A DNA stretch of 64,000 bases, taken from Ruegeria arenilitoris (GTDB lineage Bacteria; Pseudomonadota; Alphaproteobacteria; Rhodobacterales; Rhodobacteraceae). Within the stretch, counting starts at the first letter, position 1; the number at the start of each line of letters is the position of its first letter. The notes under the pieces are model-generated. The model worked only from the letters and a program-made list of their open reading frames with translations. It had not been told where the DNA came from and made no database searches. Of this stretch, positions 36,701 to 45,253 are shown piece after piece. The stretch spans positions 496,001 to 560,000 of the forward strand of contig NZ_WQHX01000001.1 in assembly GCF_013035425.1 (NCBI RefSeq), given 5' to 3'. Position numbers and translations under genes: made by a program.

Positions 36701-38130
36701 TTGCGCCCGAGTTTCCGGGTACTATTTCCGCCACGGGCAATGCGCGTCGCGCCTCGGGCGTTTGGACTATTGACGCCAAGGCCGACGGCCCCGCCCAGAT
36801 CAACAGCACCGTTGCTGGAACCTTTGATGAAGCCAGCGGCGAAGCGGACCTGACCATGCAAGGTGGCGTTAATATCGGGATCGCAAACCGTTTTATCGAA
36901 CCCAACACCATCGAAGGGACCGCCAGCTTTGATCTCACGCTCAAAGGTCCCCCCGCTTTGGATGCGCTGAGTGGAACCGTAACCACCTCGGGAACAGCGA
37001 TGGCATTACCCGGTGTCGGACAAACAATTACTGGGATAGGAGGTTCAGTCACTCTTGATCAAAGCCGCGCTACTATAGCGATGCAAGGTGGCGTTCGTGC
37101 CGGAGGAGGGTTTACAGTCAATGGCCCAGTCAACCTGACACCTCCGTTCAATGCACAGATCACAACCGCAATCAACGAACTGGTTTTGACTGACAAGCTT
37201 CTTTACGAAACCACCCTCAACGGTCAGATTGTTATGAACGGCGCGTTGGCGGGTAACAGCTCGATAGCCGGCCAAATCAATTTCGGTGAGACGAACATTA
37301 ACCTTGCAGCCGCAGCAGGAGCCGTTGGAGCAGCTCCAATACCAGACATTGAACACGTAAACGAAAGCAATGCCAGCTTTGTTACCCGAGAAAGAGCGCA
37401 GTTGGTGGTCACCGAAAAAGCCAGCAAAAGCACGTCGCGCATTTCACTGGACATCGGGTTACTAGCGCCCAAGGCAGTGTTCGTACGGGGCCGTGGCGTG
37501 AACGCGGAACTGGGTGGGCGCATTCAAATCGGCGGCACGACCGCTTCGGTGGTACCATCTGGTCAGATCGAGTTGATCCGCGGAAATATTGACATTCTTG
37601 GCCGTCGTTTAGCTTTGACCAAAGGATTGGTCACGTTGCAAGGCGACCTGACTCCATATATCGAGTTTGAATCCTCAACCAGCACATCTGACGGAACAGC
37701 CACAATCGAAATCGCCGGGCCGCTGGATTCTCCACAGGTTGACGTGTTTTCCGACCCAGAGCGCCCAACGGAAGAGGCGCTGGCAATGCTTCTATTCGGA
37801 AACCGGTTTTCCGAGCTTTCACCGTTTGTCATTGCCCAGATGGCTGCTTCACTCGCACAACTTAGCGGTGCTGGCGGTGATGCGACCAAGGGTGTGCGCG
37901 ATGCCACCGGCGTTGATACGGTCGATGTTGGGACAACAGAAGAAGGCGCAGGGCGACTGGGTGCAGGCGCTTACCTAAGCGATAACCTGTACACCGATTT
38001 CACGGTAAACACCGAAGGGGATACCGAGGTGAATCTCAACTTGGACGTCACTGATAGTTTCACAGTGCGCGGTACCGTAGATGGTCGCGGCGAGACCGGG
38101 ATTGGCGTCTTTTTTGAACGCGACTACTGA
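33715..38130 (+). CDS. tamB: TamB translocation and assembly module subunit
   Basis: TamB spans the periplasm as a long beta-rich duct between the inner membrane and TamA. At 1471 residues it has a signal-anchor (MRRVGYPLLLCMVAVTAPIP), a long beta-repeat body and the C-terminal TamB/DUF490 domain (about 1140-1471) ending FFERDY. Residues 499-930 are four tandem repeats with period 109 residues (see findings), two of them almost identical. ATG 33715 is chosen over a TTG three bases upstream because it overlaps tamA by one base. Translational coupling with tamA is likely. Confidence 0.93.
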   Translation: MRRVGYPLLLCMVAVTAPIPSMAQDEDGGSMIERFLQDTLSGEDQNVRVIGLEGALSSRARIQEITVADDEGVWLTIKNAVLDWNRLALIRGRFSVNALTAQEIDIARAPGTTTKEKPPPSAETEPFQLPELPVSIEIGELRIDQLSLGQPLIGVAADLAVNGDLSLSDGALDTTLDIDRLDRAGDTVDLVAGFENSTRQIDLDLTVAEASGGLISTALGIPGSPPLGLTAKGSGPLTDFTADIGLSSDSVERLGGQVRLRSATSESDDDADGIAFTADLGGDLTPFLAEEMDTFFGTDTKLYVDGRTHSDGALDISDIEITSQALKLEGQFSLASGGALQMVAVQGRITPPDGDRVVLPISGGETSVGAAHLSALYDVKNGNLWDLSLTADDVLAAQLDLQRAQIAGQGTLTQDGGLTADGDIQVALDGIDMSDPALNAAVGNRITLDGQFDYGSDQTVKLSGFELLGRDYSLETDAIVSGLSTGLKVEGAATVLADDLSRFSQIAKLDLGGMASISVEGAGSPLERSFDGKVTVGGRNLSTGRDDIDPVISGETDIFLDAKRASDGITIRSFTISSETLDAKADGVVTTTAGNLTIDGSADVNADDLSIFSGLAKRNLSGSVQVKMEGKGTVQTLEFDGTANIVSNDIRTGMTEIDPLLTGRTTIELDGARTKDQVVIRNATVKGNALNAQVAATIDDLTNNISADGQAQLDIPNLSLFSGLAKRDLGGSVQLQVDGKGTVKTLEFDGTANAVSNDVRTGLAEIDPLLTGRTTIELDGARTKDQVVIRNATVNGSALTAQVAATIDDPTNYISADGKAQVDIPDLSVFSGLAKRDLSGSVRADVQGRAAQSDRTFDVQGTVTADDIKTGIDNVDALIQGRTTLNVDAVNDDQGLDIRTFKLNGTALTATASGKLDRTAGGLDFSAALDDIGRVSPIVSGQLKLDGNVAPTSSGLEGSLRLQGPESSYADLQGTVTTDGAADLDFEAQLNRIERFAPEFPGTISATGNARRASGVWTIDAKADGPAQINSTVAGTFDEASGEADLTMQGGVNIGIANRFIEPNTIEGTASFDLTLKGPPALDALSGTVTTSGTAMALPGVGQTITGIGGSVTLDQSRATIAMQGGVRAGGGFTVNGPVNLTPPFNAQITTAINELVLTDKLLYETTLNGQIVMNGALAGNSSIAGQINFGETNINLAAAAGAVGAAPIPDIEHVNESNASFVTRERAQLVVTEKASKSTSRISLDIGLLAPKAVFVRGRGVNAELGGRIQIGGTTASVVPSGQIELIRGNIDILGRRLALTKGLVTLQGDLTPYIEFESSTSTSDGTATIEIAGPLDSPQVDVFSDPERPTEEALAMLLFGNRFSELSPFVIAQMAASLAQLSGAGGDATKGVRDATGVDTVDVGTTEEGAGRLGAGAYLSDNLYTDFTVNTEGDTEVNLNLDVTDSFTVRGTVDGRGETGIGVFFERDY
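35209..36504 (+). repeat. Four tandem 327-bp repeats inside tamB
   Basis: Units start at 35209, 35536, 35863 and 36190, spaced exactly 327 bases (109 codons). Each begins with a (D/N)LS-x-FS motif followed by LAKR-(N/D)L-x-G. Units 2 and 3 are nearly identical over long stretches, including the segment around 35683-35769 versus 36010-36096, with only scattered mostly synonymous differences; units 1 and 4 are more diverged. Confidence 0.9.
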
Positions 38131-38155
38131 ACTGCGCGCTGGTTTAAACTGAAAA

Positions 38156-38177
38156 GGGCCGGTTCTGTGACCGGCCC
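38156..38177 (-). terminator. Intrinsic terminator of the porin gene
   Basis: Perfect 8-base arms (38156-38163 and 38170-38177) with a 6-base loop; on the minus strand the arms are followed by TTTTCAGTTT, a U-rich tail. It lies 23 bases after the porin stop and 26 bases after tamB, and could also work weakly for tamB on the other strand, where no U-tract follows. Confidence 0.75.
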
Positions 38178-38199
38178 TATCGTTAGCGCTCAGACCAAC

Positions 38200-39153
38200 T
38201 TAGAAGTTGAAACGTGCACCAAAGTCAGCAAGGATTCGGCCGTCTTCATCACCGCGCTCTGAATGCGCGACACCGCCCTGCAGCGAGGCACCGCTTCCCA
38301 GATCATAGATGAAGCCAACACCGTACTGCTGTTCGTCATCGTCAGCCGAGCCGTCACCGTACGCTGCGGTGATAGTGGTTGCAGCGCCGATGTTGTAAGC
38401 CAGCGAGAAACCGTAAGCGGTGCCATCCCGGTCGTCATTTGCAACATCATCGTCAGCCAGGAACAGAGTGCCCGACAGGTCGCCAAATTCGGCTCCCAAA
38501 GTCAGAACTGCCAAGCTTTCGTCTTCAGCACCAGCTGTGTCCCCTGCCTCGGTTTCACCATAGGCCAGAGCAGCGGTGACGTTGTTGAAGGTATAGGTCG
38601 CGCTGACATCCCAGCGGTCTGCACCGTTGTCCGGATCGGTGTCGTAAGACGCACCGAACGCCAAATCTCCTACTGCGTACTGAAAGAATGCAGCGTTTGA
38701 GCCTGCTTTAGTCGAGTCAAAAGCTAGGATCTTATAATCAACGCCTGCATTCTGCGAAATGAATGCTTCAAGGCCAGGTTCGTTACCGGCATAATCTGCC
38801 AGGTTGTCGATTGCGCCTGATACGTTGCCAGCGTCAACACGCAGACCACCGTAGATTACCGAGAAACGCGCGCCGCTCAGCTCTGCTTTCTTGGCATTGC
38901 CGTTTGTTTCGTCTTCATTAGCCTCCAGTCGAACGCGTGCCGAGAATTTTACACCAGCGTCGGTTTCGGCGTTGGCGTCAATGTTCAGGCGAAACCGCGA
39001 AACCAGAATGGTATCGTCAATATTATCATTGGTAGTCGAGCGGTCTTCCGCGTAACCGATACCAAAGCGGGCATAACCGCTGAGTTTAACTTCTGCTGCC
39101 GCAACGCTTGCTGTCGCAATCAGTGCTGTTGTTGCGAGGAGAACATTTTTCAT
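38200..39153 (-). CDS. Outer-membrane porin (Rhodobacter type)
   Basis: A 317-residue porin precursor. The signal peptide is MKNVLLATTALIATASVAAA followed by mature EVKLSGYARFGIGY, the usual first strand of alphaproteobacterial general porins. Amphipathic beta strands alternate with short Asp- and Gly-rich turns, and the chain ends in GARFNF with the terminal Phe needed for BAM insertion. ATG 39153 is selected over an upstream in-frame codon because it places the signal peptide correctly; 28 bases upstream is a stem-loop in the 5' leader. Acidic composition suggests a cation-leaning general pore, but selectivity cannot be read from sequence. Confidence 0.9.
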   Translation of the reverse strand: MKNVLLATTALIATASVAAAEVKLSGYARFGIGYAEDRSTTNDNIDDTILVSRFRLNIDANAETDAGVKFSARVRLEANEDETNGNAKKAELSGARFSVIYGGLRVDAGNVSGAIDNLADYAGNEPGLEAFISQNAGVDYKILAFDSTKAGSNAAFFQYAVGDLAFGASYDTDPDNGADRWDVSATYTFNNVTAALAYGETEAGDTAGAEDESLAVLTLGAEFGDLSGTLFLADDDVANDDRDGTAYGFSLAYNIGAATTITAAYGDGSADDDEQQYGVGFIYDLGSGASLQGGVAHSERGDEDGRILADFGARFNF

Positions 39154-39180
39154 GTCTTTAGTCCGTAAGTGTGTGAATGA

Positions 39181-39202
39181 GTGAGCCACTAATTCGGCTC
39201 AC
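39181..39202 (-). promoter_or_regulatory. Stem-loop in the porin mRNA leader
   Basis: Arms 39181-39187 and 39196-39202 pair over 7 bases (loop 8), 28 bases upstream of the porin ATG. Its place just before the ribosome binding region suggests mRNA stabilisation or translational control, as known for ompA-type mRNAs. No U-tract follows, so it is not a terminator. Confidence 0.45.
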
Positions 39203-39660
39203 GCTCTCTTCGACCAATTTTGTTTCACCTACAAGGCAACCGCCTCAATCGTTTGTAATTGAAAATTTGTACGTCACGAAGAATAGGCGCTGACAACGTG
39301 TTTCAAGCGCTTCGTTTTTCAATTCTACGACCGAGAGTTTAATTGAATGTGTTTTTTAATGCTCTCATTGACACTTATATTTAAGGCTATTTTTCGAATT
39401 AATGTAATCCAAATTGTGAATTAATGATGATTTTCTCAAGTAGATTCTTAAATTACTTATGCGAGTATTTAAATTCGAAATTGCTGTCCAAAAGTCACAC
39501 TTTTTAACCCCAATTGAATTTAATTTCCTCTGCCTATTGAAAGAATTTTTTTCGTACCTATAGCATACGAAATTTGTAGTTTTATCGTTTATTGTCATGG
39601 CATTAAATCATTTTCAGCCTCTCCTCATTTTTCGAAAAATTTGAATTATTCTTGGGAAAG
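39203..39660. other. AT-rich intergenic stretch, no convincing gene
   Basis: About 460 bases of clearly AT-richer sequence than any neighbour, between the porin leader and the formate dehydrogenase terminator. A 77-codon open frame on the minus strand (39365-39598) has low-complexity Asn/Lys/Ser-rich content, no convincing ribosome binding site and no recognisable family, so I do not call it. The stretch probably holds the porin promoter and upstream regulatory sites. Confidence 0.6.
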
Positions 39661-39669
39661 AATCGAAAA

Positions 39670-39694
39670 AAGGCGATTCAAATTGAATCGCCTT
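39670..39694 (-). terminator. Intrinsic terminator of the formate dehydrogenase operon
   Basis: Arms 39670-39679 and 39685-39694 pair perfectly over 10 bases (up to 12 with a tighter loop). On the minus strand the stem is followed by TTTTTCGATT. It lies 27 bases after the fdsA stop, so it closes the fds operon. Confidence 0.85.
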
Positions 39695-39720
39695 CAGATT
39701 GATTCGTAATTAGATTCGCG

Positions 39721-42504
39721 TCACTCAGCTGCGATAGCTTCCCCGGCTTTCTCTACCCGGATCGCAGAGAACTTGAACTCGGGTATTTTCGCATATGGAT
39801 CGGTTGCCGAATTTGTCAGGATGTTCGCTGCCGCTTCTACATATGCAAACGGGATAAACACCATATTTTCGGCAATCGCTCGGTCTGCTCGCACCATGAT
39901 CTCGATGGAACCGCGACGTGTGGTAAGGCGGATCATTTCACCGGGCTCGATCTCCATCAGCTTGAGCGTACGCGGGTTCATTGAGCAGTTGGCTTCGGGC
40001 TCTACAGCGTCCAAAACCTTGGCGCGACGGGTCATCGACCCAGTATGCCAATGCTCCAATTGACGACCGGTGGTTGCGATCATCGGATATTCGTCATCCG
40101 GTGCTTCATCGGGTGGGATAACACTGGCTGGGGTGAATTTCGCCCTGCCGTCAGCGCGCGGGAAACCATCGCCGAAAACAATTGACTGCCCCGGATCGGT
40201 TTCACTCAGTGACGGGTACGTAATCGTCTCGGACTCCAAACGTTCCCAAGTTATGTTGTCGAGTGACCCCATCGTCAGCTTCATCTCGGCAAAGACCTGA
40301 GACACGTCTGAGTAATCCCATTTCAACCCAATCCGTTGGGCAAGTTCGACTGTGATCTTCCAATCCTCGCGCGCCTCACCCGGAGGAGTGACAGCGGGGC
40401 GCACCCGCTGCACCTGGCGGTTTGTGTTCGAAACGGTGCCGTTTTTCTCATAAAGCGCCGAGGCAGGTAGAATGATATCGGCATAGTTCGCCGTTTCGGT
40501 CAGGAAGATGTCCTGCACAATCATCAAGTCCAGCTTGGCCAACGCTTCGCGGGCATGATTCACATCCGGATCGGACATTGCCGGATTTTCACCCAGAATA
40601 TACATGCCTTTGATATTCCGCGCGTAAATCTGGTCGATGATTTCCGTGACAGTCAAACCCTTTTCGTTCGAGAAGTCATCGGAGCCCCAGACTTTGGTAA
40701 ACTGAGCCCGGATATTGTCGTCTGTTACTGTTTTGTAATCTGGCAGAAACATCGGGATAAGCCCCGCATCCGACGCCCCCTGAACGTTGTTCTGACCGCG
40801 TAGCGGGTGCAACCCAGCGCCAGACTTGCCCACATTACCGGTCATAAGTGCAAGGCTGATCAGGCAGCGCGAGTTGTCTGTGCCATGTATGTGCTGGCTG
40901 ACTCCCATCCCCCAGAAAATCAGCCCCGCCTTGGCCTGAGCAAAAGTGCGGGCAACACGGCGCAGTTGATCGGGTTCGATACCACAGATCTGCGACATGG
41001 CCTCTGGCGTAAACTGGCGCAGATGTTCTTTTTCTGCCTCCCAGTTCTCGGTCCAACGATGGATGTATTGGCTGTCGTACAACTCCTCCTCAACGATCAC
41101 GTTCATGATAGCGTTGAGCATCGAAACGTCTGCACCCGGACGGAATTGCAGCATTTCTGTCGCGAATTTACGCATACCAACTCCGCGTGGGTCCATCACG
41201 ATCAGTTTGCCGCCGCGTTTGGCAAACTGTTTGAAATAGGTGGCGGCGACCGGGTGGTTCTCGATGGGATTGGCCCCGATGATTATCGCCACATCTGCGT
41301 TTTCGATTTCATTAAAGGTCGCTGTTACTGCGCCCGAACCCACGTTTTCAATTAGTGCCGCGACCGAAGAGGCGTGACACAAGCGGGTACAATGGTCCAC
41401 GTTGTTGTGGCCGAAACCCTGGCGGATCAACTTTTGAAACAAATAGGCTTCTTCGTTGGTGCATTTGGCGGAGCCAAAGCCCGCAACGCTGCGCGGATCT
41501 TCGTCACGCAGGGCCATCAGCTTGCTAGCAGCCAAATCCATCGCTTCTTCCCAGGTCGCTTCGCGGAAATGGGTCGACAGATCACCCGGATCAACGTTTA
41601 GCCCCTTGGCCGGCGCGTCTTCGCGCCGGATTAGTGGCTTGGTCAGACGATGTGGGTGATGGATATAATCAAAACCAAAGCGACCTTTGACGCACAGGCG
41701 GCCTTCGTTAGCAGGCCCATTAATGCCCTCAACATATTTTACCTTGCCGTCTTTGACCTTCAACGAGACCTTGCATCCCACGCCGCAAAACGGGCAGACA
41801 CTTTCAGTTTCGCTGTCATAGTCTTTGCTATCGCCCTCTTGTTTCTCATCCAGCACAGTTGCAGGCATCAGCGCGCCAGTCGGACAGGCTTGCACACATT
41901 CACCGCACGCCACGCAGGTCGAGTCGCCCATTGGGTCATTCTGGTCGAACACCACCTGCGAAGTATGACCGCGGCCAGCCATGCCGATCACATCGTTCAC
42001 TTGCACTTCCCGGCACGCACGGACACAAAGGTTACAGTTGATGCAGGCGTCAAGATTCACGCGCATTGCCACATGACTGTCATCCAACAGCGGGATTATC
42101 TCTGGTTCTTTCGCCGGGAACCGGCTTTCGCTGACATCCGTCAATTCGGCCATGTCCCAAAAGTGGCTGGATTTGTCGTGGGTGACCTCTGGCTGGTCAG
42201 AGACCAAAAGTTCCATCACCATCGCACGGGATTTTTCGGCGCGATCAGTGTCGGTTTTGACCACCATACCTTCTGCCGCAGGACGAACACATGAGGCGAC
42301 CAGTGTGCGCTCTCCCTCCACTTCCACCATGCAGGCGCGGCAATTTCCGTCTGGGCGATAGCCCGGTTGTGGTTTGTGGCACAGATGTGGAATGACCAGG
42401 CCGCGACCGTTGGCCGCTTCCCAGATTGTCGTGCCCTCGGGCACAGTGACGTCGTCTCCATTCAGGTTGAAGGTGACATTTTTGGTTGGGCTTGCGTCAA
42501 GCAT
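39721..42504 (-). CDS. fdsA: NAD-dependent formate dehydrogenase, alpha (catalytic) subunit
   Basis: FdsA carries the molybdenum bis-MGD active site that oxidises formate to CO2. The 927-residue chain has an N-terminal [2Fe-2S] domain (C42, C55, C58, C72), a His/Cys cluster, two [4Fe-4S] ferredoxin motifs (CINCNLCVRAC, CVACGECVQAC), a further [4Fe-4S] motif CPFCGVGC, then the molybdopterin domains. The Mo ligand is Cys376, followed by His377 (in CTRLCHASSV): a cysteine, not a selenocysteine, enzyme. It follows fdsGB by 11 bases on the same strand and ends before a strong terminator. Confidence 0.94.
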   Translation of the reverse strand: MLDASPTKNVTFNLNGDDVTVPEGTTIWEAANGRGLVIPHLCHKPQPGYRPDGNCRACMVEVEGERTLVASCVRPAAEGMVVKTDTDRAEKSRAMVMELLVSDQPEVTHDKSSHFWDMAELTDVSESRFPAKEPEIIPLLDDSHVAMRVNLDACINCNLCVRACREVQVNDVIGMAGRGHTSQVVFDQNDPMGDSTCVACGECVQACPTGALMPATVLDEKQEGDSKDYDSETESVCPFCGVGCKVSLKVKDGKVKYVEGINGPANEGRLCVKGRFGFDYIHHPHRLTKPLIRREDAPAKGLNVDPGDLSTHFREATWEEAMDLAASKLMALRDEDPRSVAGFGSAKCTNEEAYLFQKLIRQGFGHNNVDHCTRLCHASSVAALIENVGSGAVTATFNEIENADVAIIIGANPIENHPVAATYFKQFAKRGGKLIVMDPRGVGMRKFATEMLQFRPGADVSMLNAIMNVIVEEELYDSQYIHRWTENWEAEKEHLRQFTPEAMSQICGIEPDQLRRVARTFAQAKAGLIFWGMGVSQHIHGTDNSRCLISLALMTGNVGKSGAGLHPLRGQNNVQGASDAGLIPMFLPDYKTVTDDNIRAQFTKVWGSDDFSNEKGLTVTEIIDQIYARNIKGMYILGENPAMSDPDVNHAREALAKLDLMIVQDIFLTETANYADIILPASALYEKNGTVSNTNRQVQRVRPAVTPPGEAREDWKITVELAQRIGLKWDYSDVSQVFAEMKLTMGSLDNITWERLESETITYPSLSETDPGQSIVFGDGFPRADGRAKFTPASVIPPDEAPDDEYPMIATTGRQLEHWHTGSMTRRAKVLDAVEPEANCSMNPRTLKLMEIEPGEMIRLTTRRGSIEIMVRADRAIAENMVFIPFAYVEAAANILTNSATDPYAKIPEFKFSAIRVEKAGEAIAAE

Positions 42505-42515
42505 CTCAGTCTCCC

Positions 42516-44219
42516 TCAGATTTCGTCAGCGAAATGTTTTATGACCAAACGGATCGGGTTCGGCGCCGCCTGCCCCAGACCGCAGATTGACGCATCGCCC
42601 ATGACCTGACAAAGGTCCTCAAGCAGATCAGTGTCCCAAGTTTCTGCCTGCATCAGTTTCACAGCCTTTTCACATCCCGCGCGGCACGGAGTGCACTGGC
42701 CACAGCTTTCATCCTCGAAAAAGCGAAGCATGTTCAAAGCTGCATCGCGGGCGGCATCTTGATTAGAAAGAACCACAACAGCAGCGGACCCGATAAAGGT
42801 ACCGAGTGGCTGCAGGGTGTCAAAGTCGAGCGGGACGTCGTCTATGCTTGAGGGGAGAAGACCTGACGACGGCCCGCCCGGTTGATACGCCTTGAAAACA
42901 TGACCCTCGGCCATGCCGCCGGCGGCATCAATCACATCAAGAATGGTCGATCCTGCGGGCAACAGGTACACGCCCGGTTTTGCCACGCGGCCTGAAACCG
43001 AATAGCTGCGCAGGCCCTTACGACCATTCTTTTCAACTGAGTTTAGAATCTGCGGCCCCTCGCGGCAGATCTTTGACACCCAATAGAGTGTCTCGACATT
43101 GTGCACCAATGTTGGGCGGTTAAAGACTCCAACTTGTGCAACAAACGGAGGACGGTGTCGCGGCATTCCGCGCTTTCCCTCGATTGATTCGATCATTGCG
43201 GATTCTTCACCGCAGATATAGGCACCTGCGCCTCGGCGAAGGTCAATGTAACCCTTGGCTACGACCCCGGCCTCTTCCAGTGCAGCAATTTCCCGGCGTA
43301 GGATTTCGAGCACCGCCGGATATTCGTCGCGCATATAAATAAAGCAGGTCTCGGCTTCCACCGCCCAAGCAGCGATCAACATGCCTTCGAGGAAGACGTG
43401 CGGTGTACGCTCCAAATAGTAGCGGTCCTTAAACGTACCGGGTTCGCCCTCATCACCATTCACGGCCAGATAGCGCGGGCCTTCGTTCATTCGAACAAAG
43501 CCCCACTTTTTACCCGACGGGAAGCCTGCACCGCCCAATCCGCGCAGCCCCGAGGAAAGGATGTCTTCTTGAACTTTCTCCCAGTCACCACCCTCGCGCA
43601 GCTCTTCTAGCTTGGTGTAGCCGCCATTATCGGCATATGAGGCGTAAGTTTCGTATTCGGGAAGATGAACATGAGTATCATCGGCTGCGATCGCCGCCTG
43701 AACTTTTTCAGGGGTCGCGTGATCGATGTGGTTGTGACCTATTTCCAGTACCGGGGCGGTGTCACAACGACCCATGCAGGGCGCACGCACCACACGAACC
43801 TGAGCCGGATCCAGCCCGTCTTCCAATGCTTGCTGCAACTGTTGTGCTCCAGCCATTTCGCAGGATAAGGAATCACAAACTCGAATCGTGAGGGCTGGTG
43901 GAGGTGTTTCATCCTCTTTGATTACGTCGAAGTGGGCGTAAAAGGTGGCCGTCTCATATATCTCGGCCTGACCAATCCGCATCTCAACTGCCAAAGCTGC
44001 GATGTGGTCGGCACTAATGTGACCGTGTTTATCTTGAATTAGATGCAGAAACTCGATCAGCAAGTCGCGCCGACGCGGGCGATCGCCCAGCAAGCCAGCA
44101 ATATCGGCCTGGGCCTCATCTGTGAATTGGCGGCCTTTGGGCGTATGCCTTCCTTTGCCTTTACCTGACTTCCAGACGCCCTTTGGTGCGCCTGATGGCT
44201 TGGTGTCTAATGGTGCCAT
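42516..44219 (-). CDS. fdsB: Formate dehydrogenase gamma-beta fusion (NuoE-NuoF-like)
   Basis: A 567-residue protein joining two subunits that are separate genes (fdsG and fdsB) in many bacteria. Residues about 30-175 form a thioredoxin-like [2Fe-2S] domain (C115, C120, C148, C152); residues about 200-440 bind FMN and NADH (NGDEGEPGTFKDRYYLERTP in part, then GAYICGEESAMIES), followed by an SLBB domain; the C-terminus has a [4Fe-4S] site (C506, C509, C512 and C546). It passes electrons from FdsA to NAD+. Start ATG 44219. Operon with fdsA. Confidence 0.9.
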   Translation of the reverse strand: MAPLDTKPSGAPKGVWKSGKGKGRHTPKGRQFTDEAQADIAGLLGDRPRRRDLLIEFLHLIQDKHGHISADHIAALAVEMRIGQAEIYETATFYAHFDVIKEDETPPPALTIRVCDSLSCEMAGAQQLQQALEDGLDPAQVRVVRAPCMGRCDTAPVLEIGHNHIDHATPEKVQAAIAADDTHVHLPEYETYASYADNGGYTKLEELREGGDWEKVQEDILSSGLRGLGGAGFPSGKKWGFVRMNEGPRYLAVNGDEGEPGTFKDRYYLERTPHVFLEGMLIAAWAVEAETCFIYMRDEYPAVLEILRREIAALEEAGVVAKGYIDLRRGAGAYICGEESAMIESIEGKRGMPRHRPPFVAQVGVFNRPTLVHNVETLYWVSKICREGPQILNSVEKNGRKGLRSYSVSGRVAKPGVYLLPAGSTILDVIDAAGGMAEGHVFKAYQPGGPSSGLLPSSIDDVPLDFDTLQPLGTFIGSAAVVVLSNQDAARDAALNMLRFFEDESCGQCTPCRAGCEKAVKLMQAETWDTDLLEDLCQVMGDASICGLGQAAPNPIRLVIKHFADEI

Positions 44220-44304
44220 GGTACCCTCCGATTGAGGTGTCGTGTCTCATCAGAATAACATATCGTCAAATCGCTAATTGCAATCGCACGATAACGACAG
44301 ATTA

Positions 44305-45186
44305 TCACCGAAAAGACGTCACGACCGCCCGCAATGCCTCGACAGTTGGAAGCTCTGGATCCCGCGTCAGGGTCGCCAGACAAATCGGCTTACTAACAAC
44401 GGGATCAACAAGTGGCAGCACACGGGTACCCTCAAGCTCGCCCAGCGCACGTACCAAAATCCGAGGAACAACTGTGGCGGCCAAACCTTCGCGTGCCATG
44501 ACCATAGACGCGGTGAAGCCGCTAGTCTCGGCGACAATATCCGGATGTAACCCCTGCTCAGTAAAAATACGGTCCAGAATACGACGATTTTGCATTTGAG
44601 GTTCGAGCAGACTTATGGGGAACTCCGACACACGAGCCCAAGATACAGGTCCGGTTTCGTCAGTCATATGTTCTGGGACCAACAGTACATACGTCTCTTC
44701 ATACAGGGGTTCGACCCGGCGAAGATCGGTACCGATGCTGTCACCGTAAGTTACCCCTGCGTCCAGGCTACCCTCGTCCAGGCGATGCTGAATAGCGGTG
44801 GCCGACATCGTTTCGATACGTGTGATAATTCGTGGATGCGCCTGCCTGAGACGCTTTGTAAGGCGACCGGTAAAGGCTATCGCAGTGGGAATCACACCCA
44901 AAATCAGGGTTCCGGTGATTTCCCCCCTTGTCGCCAAAACCTGTTGTTCCAATGCCTTGGTGTCGTCAAGGATGCGCCGCGCGCGCTGCACGATCATCTC
45001 ACCTTCTTCGGTCAGACCCTGAAACCGGTTTGCGCGCCTTACAATCGAAACGCCTAGCCGGTCTTCCAGGTTACGAATACGCATGGAAAACGCAGGTTGA
45101 GAAATCCCGCATTCTTCGGCGGCTTTGGCAAAATGGCGATGCCGCGCCAAGGCGCTGAGCAACTGAAGGTCACGGATTTCGATCAC
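44305..45186 (-). CDS. LysR-family regulator beside formate dehydrogenase
   Basis: A 293-residue LysR-type protein: helix-turn-helix in HFAKAAEECGISQPAFSMRIR (first 37 residues, quoted in part), linker helix, and a periplasmic-binding-like effector domain (about 90-290). It lies 85 bases upstream of fdsGB in the same direction, so it probably regulates, and may be co-transcribed with, the fds genes. Effector unknown; formate or a one-carbon intermediate would be plausible. Convergent with nothing; ychF lies 67 bases upstream on the same strand. Confidence 0.85.
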   Translation of the reverse strand: MIEIRDLQLLSALARHRHFAKAAEECGISQPAFSMRIRNLEDRLGVSIVRRANRFQGLTEEGEMIVQRARRILDDTKALEQQVLATRGEITGTLILGVIPTAIAFTGRLTKRLRQAHPRIITRIETMSATAIQHRLDEGSLDAGVTYGDSIGTDLRRVEPLYEETYVLLVPEHMTDETGPVSWARVSEFPISLLEPQMQNRRILDRIFTEQGLHPDIVAETSGFTASMVMAREGLAATVVPRILVRALGELEGTRVLPLVDPVVSKPICLATLTRDPELPTVEALRAVVTSFR

Positions 45187-45253
45187 TTTAAGCCTCGGTG
45201 CTGCAGATGCGACAGGATAACTCGCTCATCCCGCAGGAAAAGACCCAAAGTCG

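Noticed and set aside
34161-37907. Several long minus-strand frames opposite tamB
   Set aside because: They are reverse shadows of a repetitive, codon-biased gene; none has a start signal or known domain.
39365-39598. 77-codon minus-strand frame in the AT-rich gap
   Set aside because: Low-complexity composition, no ribosome binding site and no recognisable domain; AT-rich DNA with stop-poor frames can give this by chance.
39721-42504. Selenocysteine in formate dehydrogenase
   Set aside because: The codon at the Mo-ligand position (residue 376) reads TGT, a normal cysteine.
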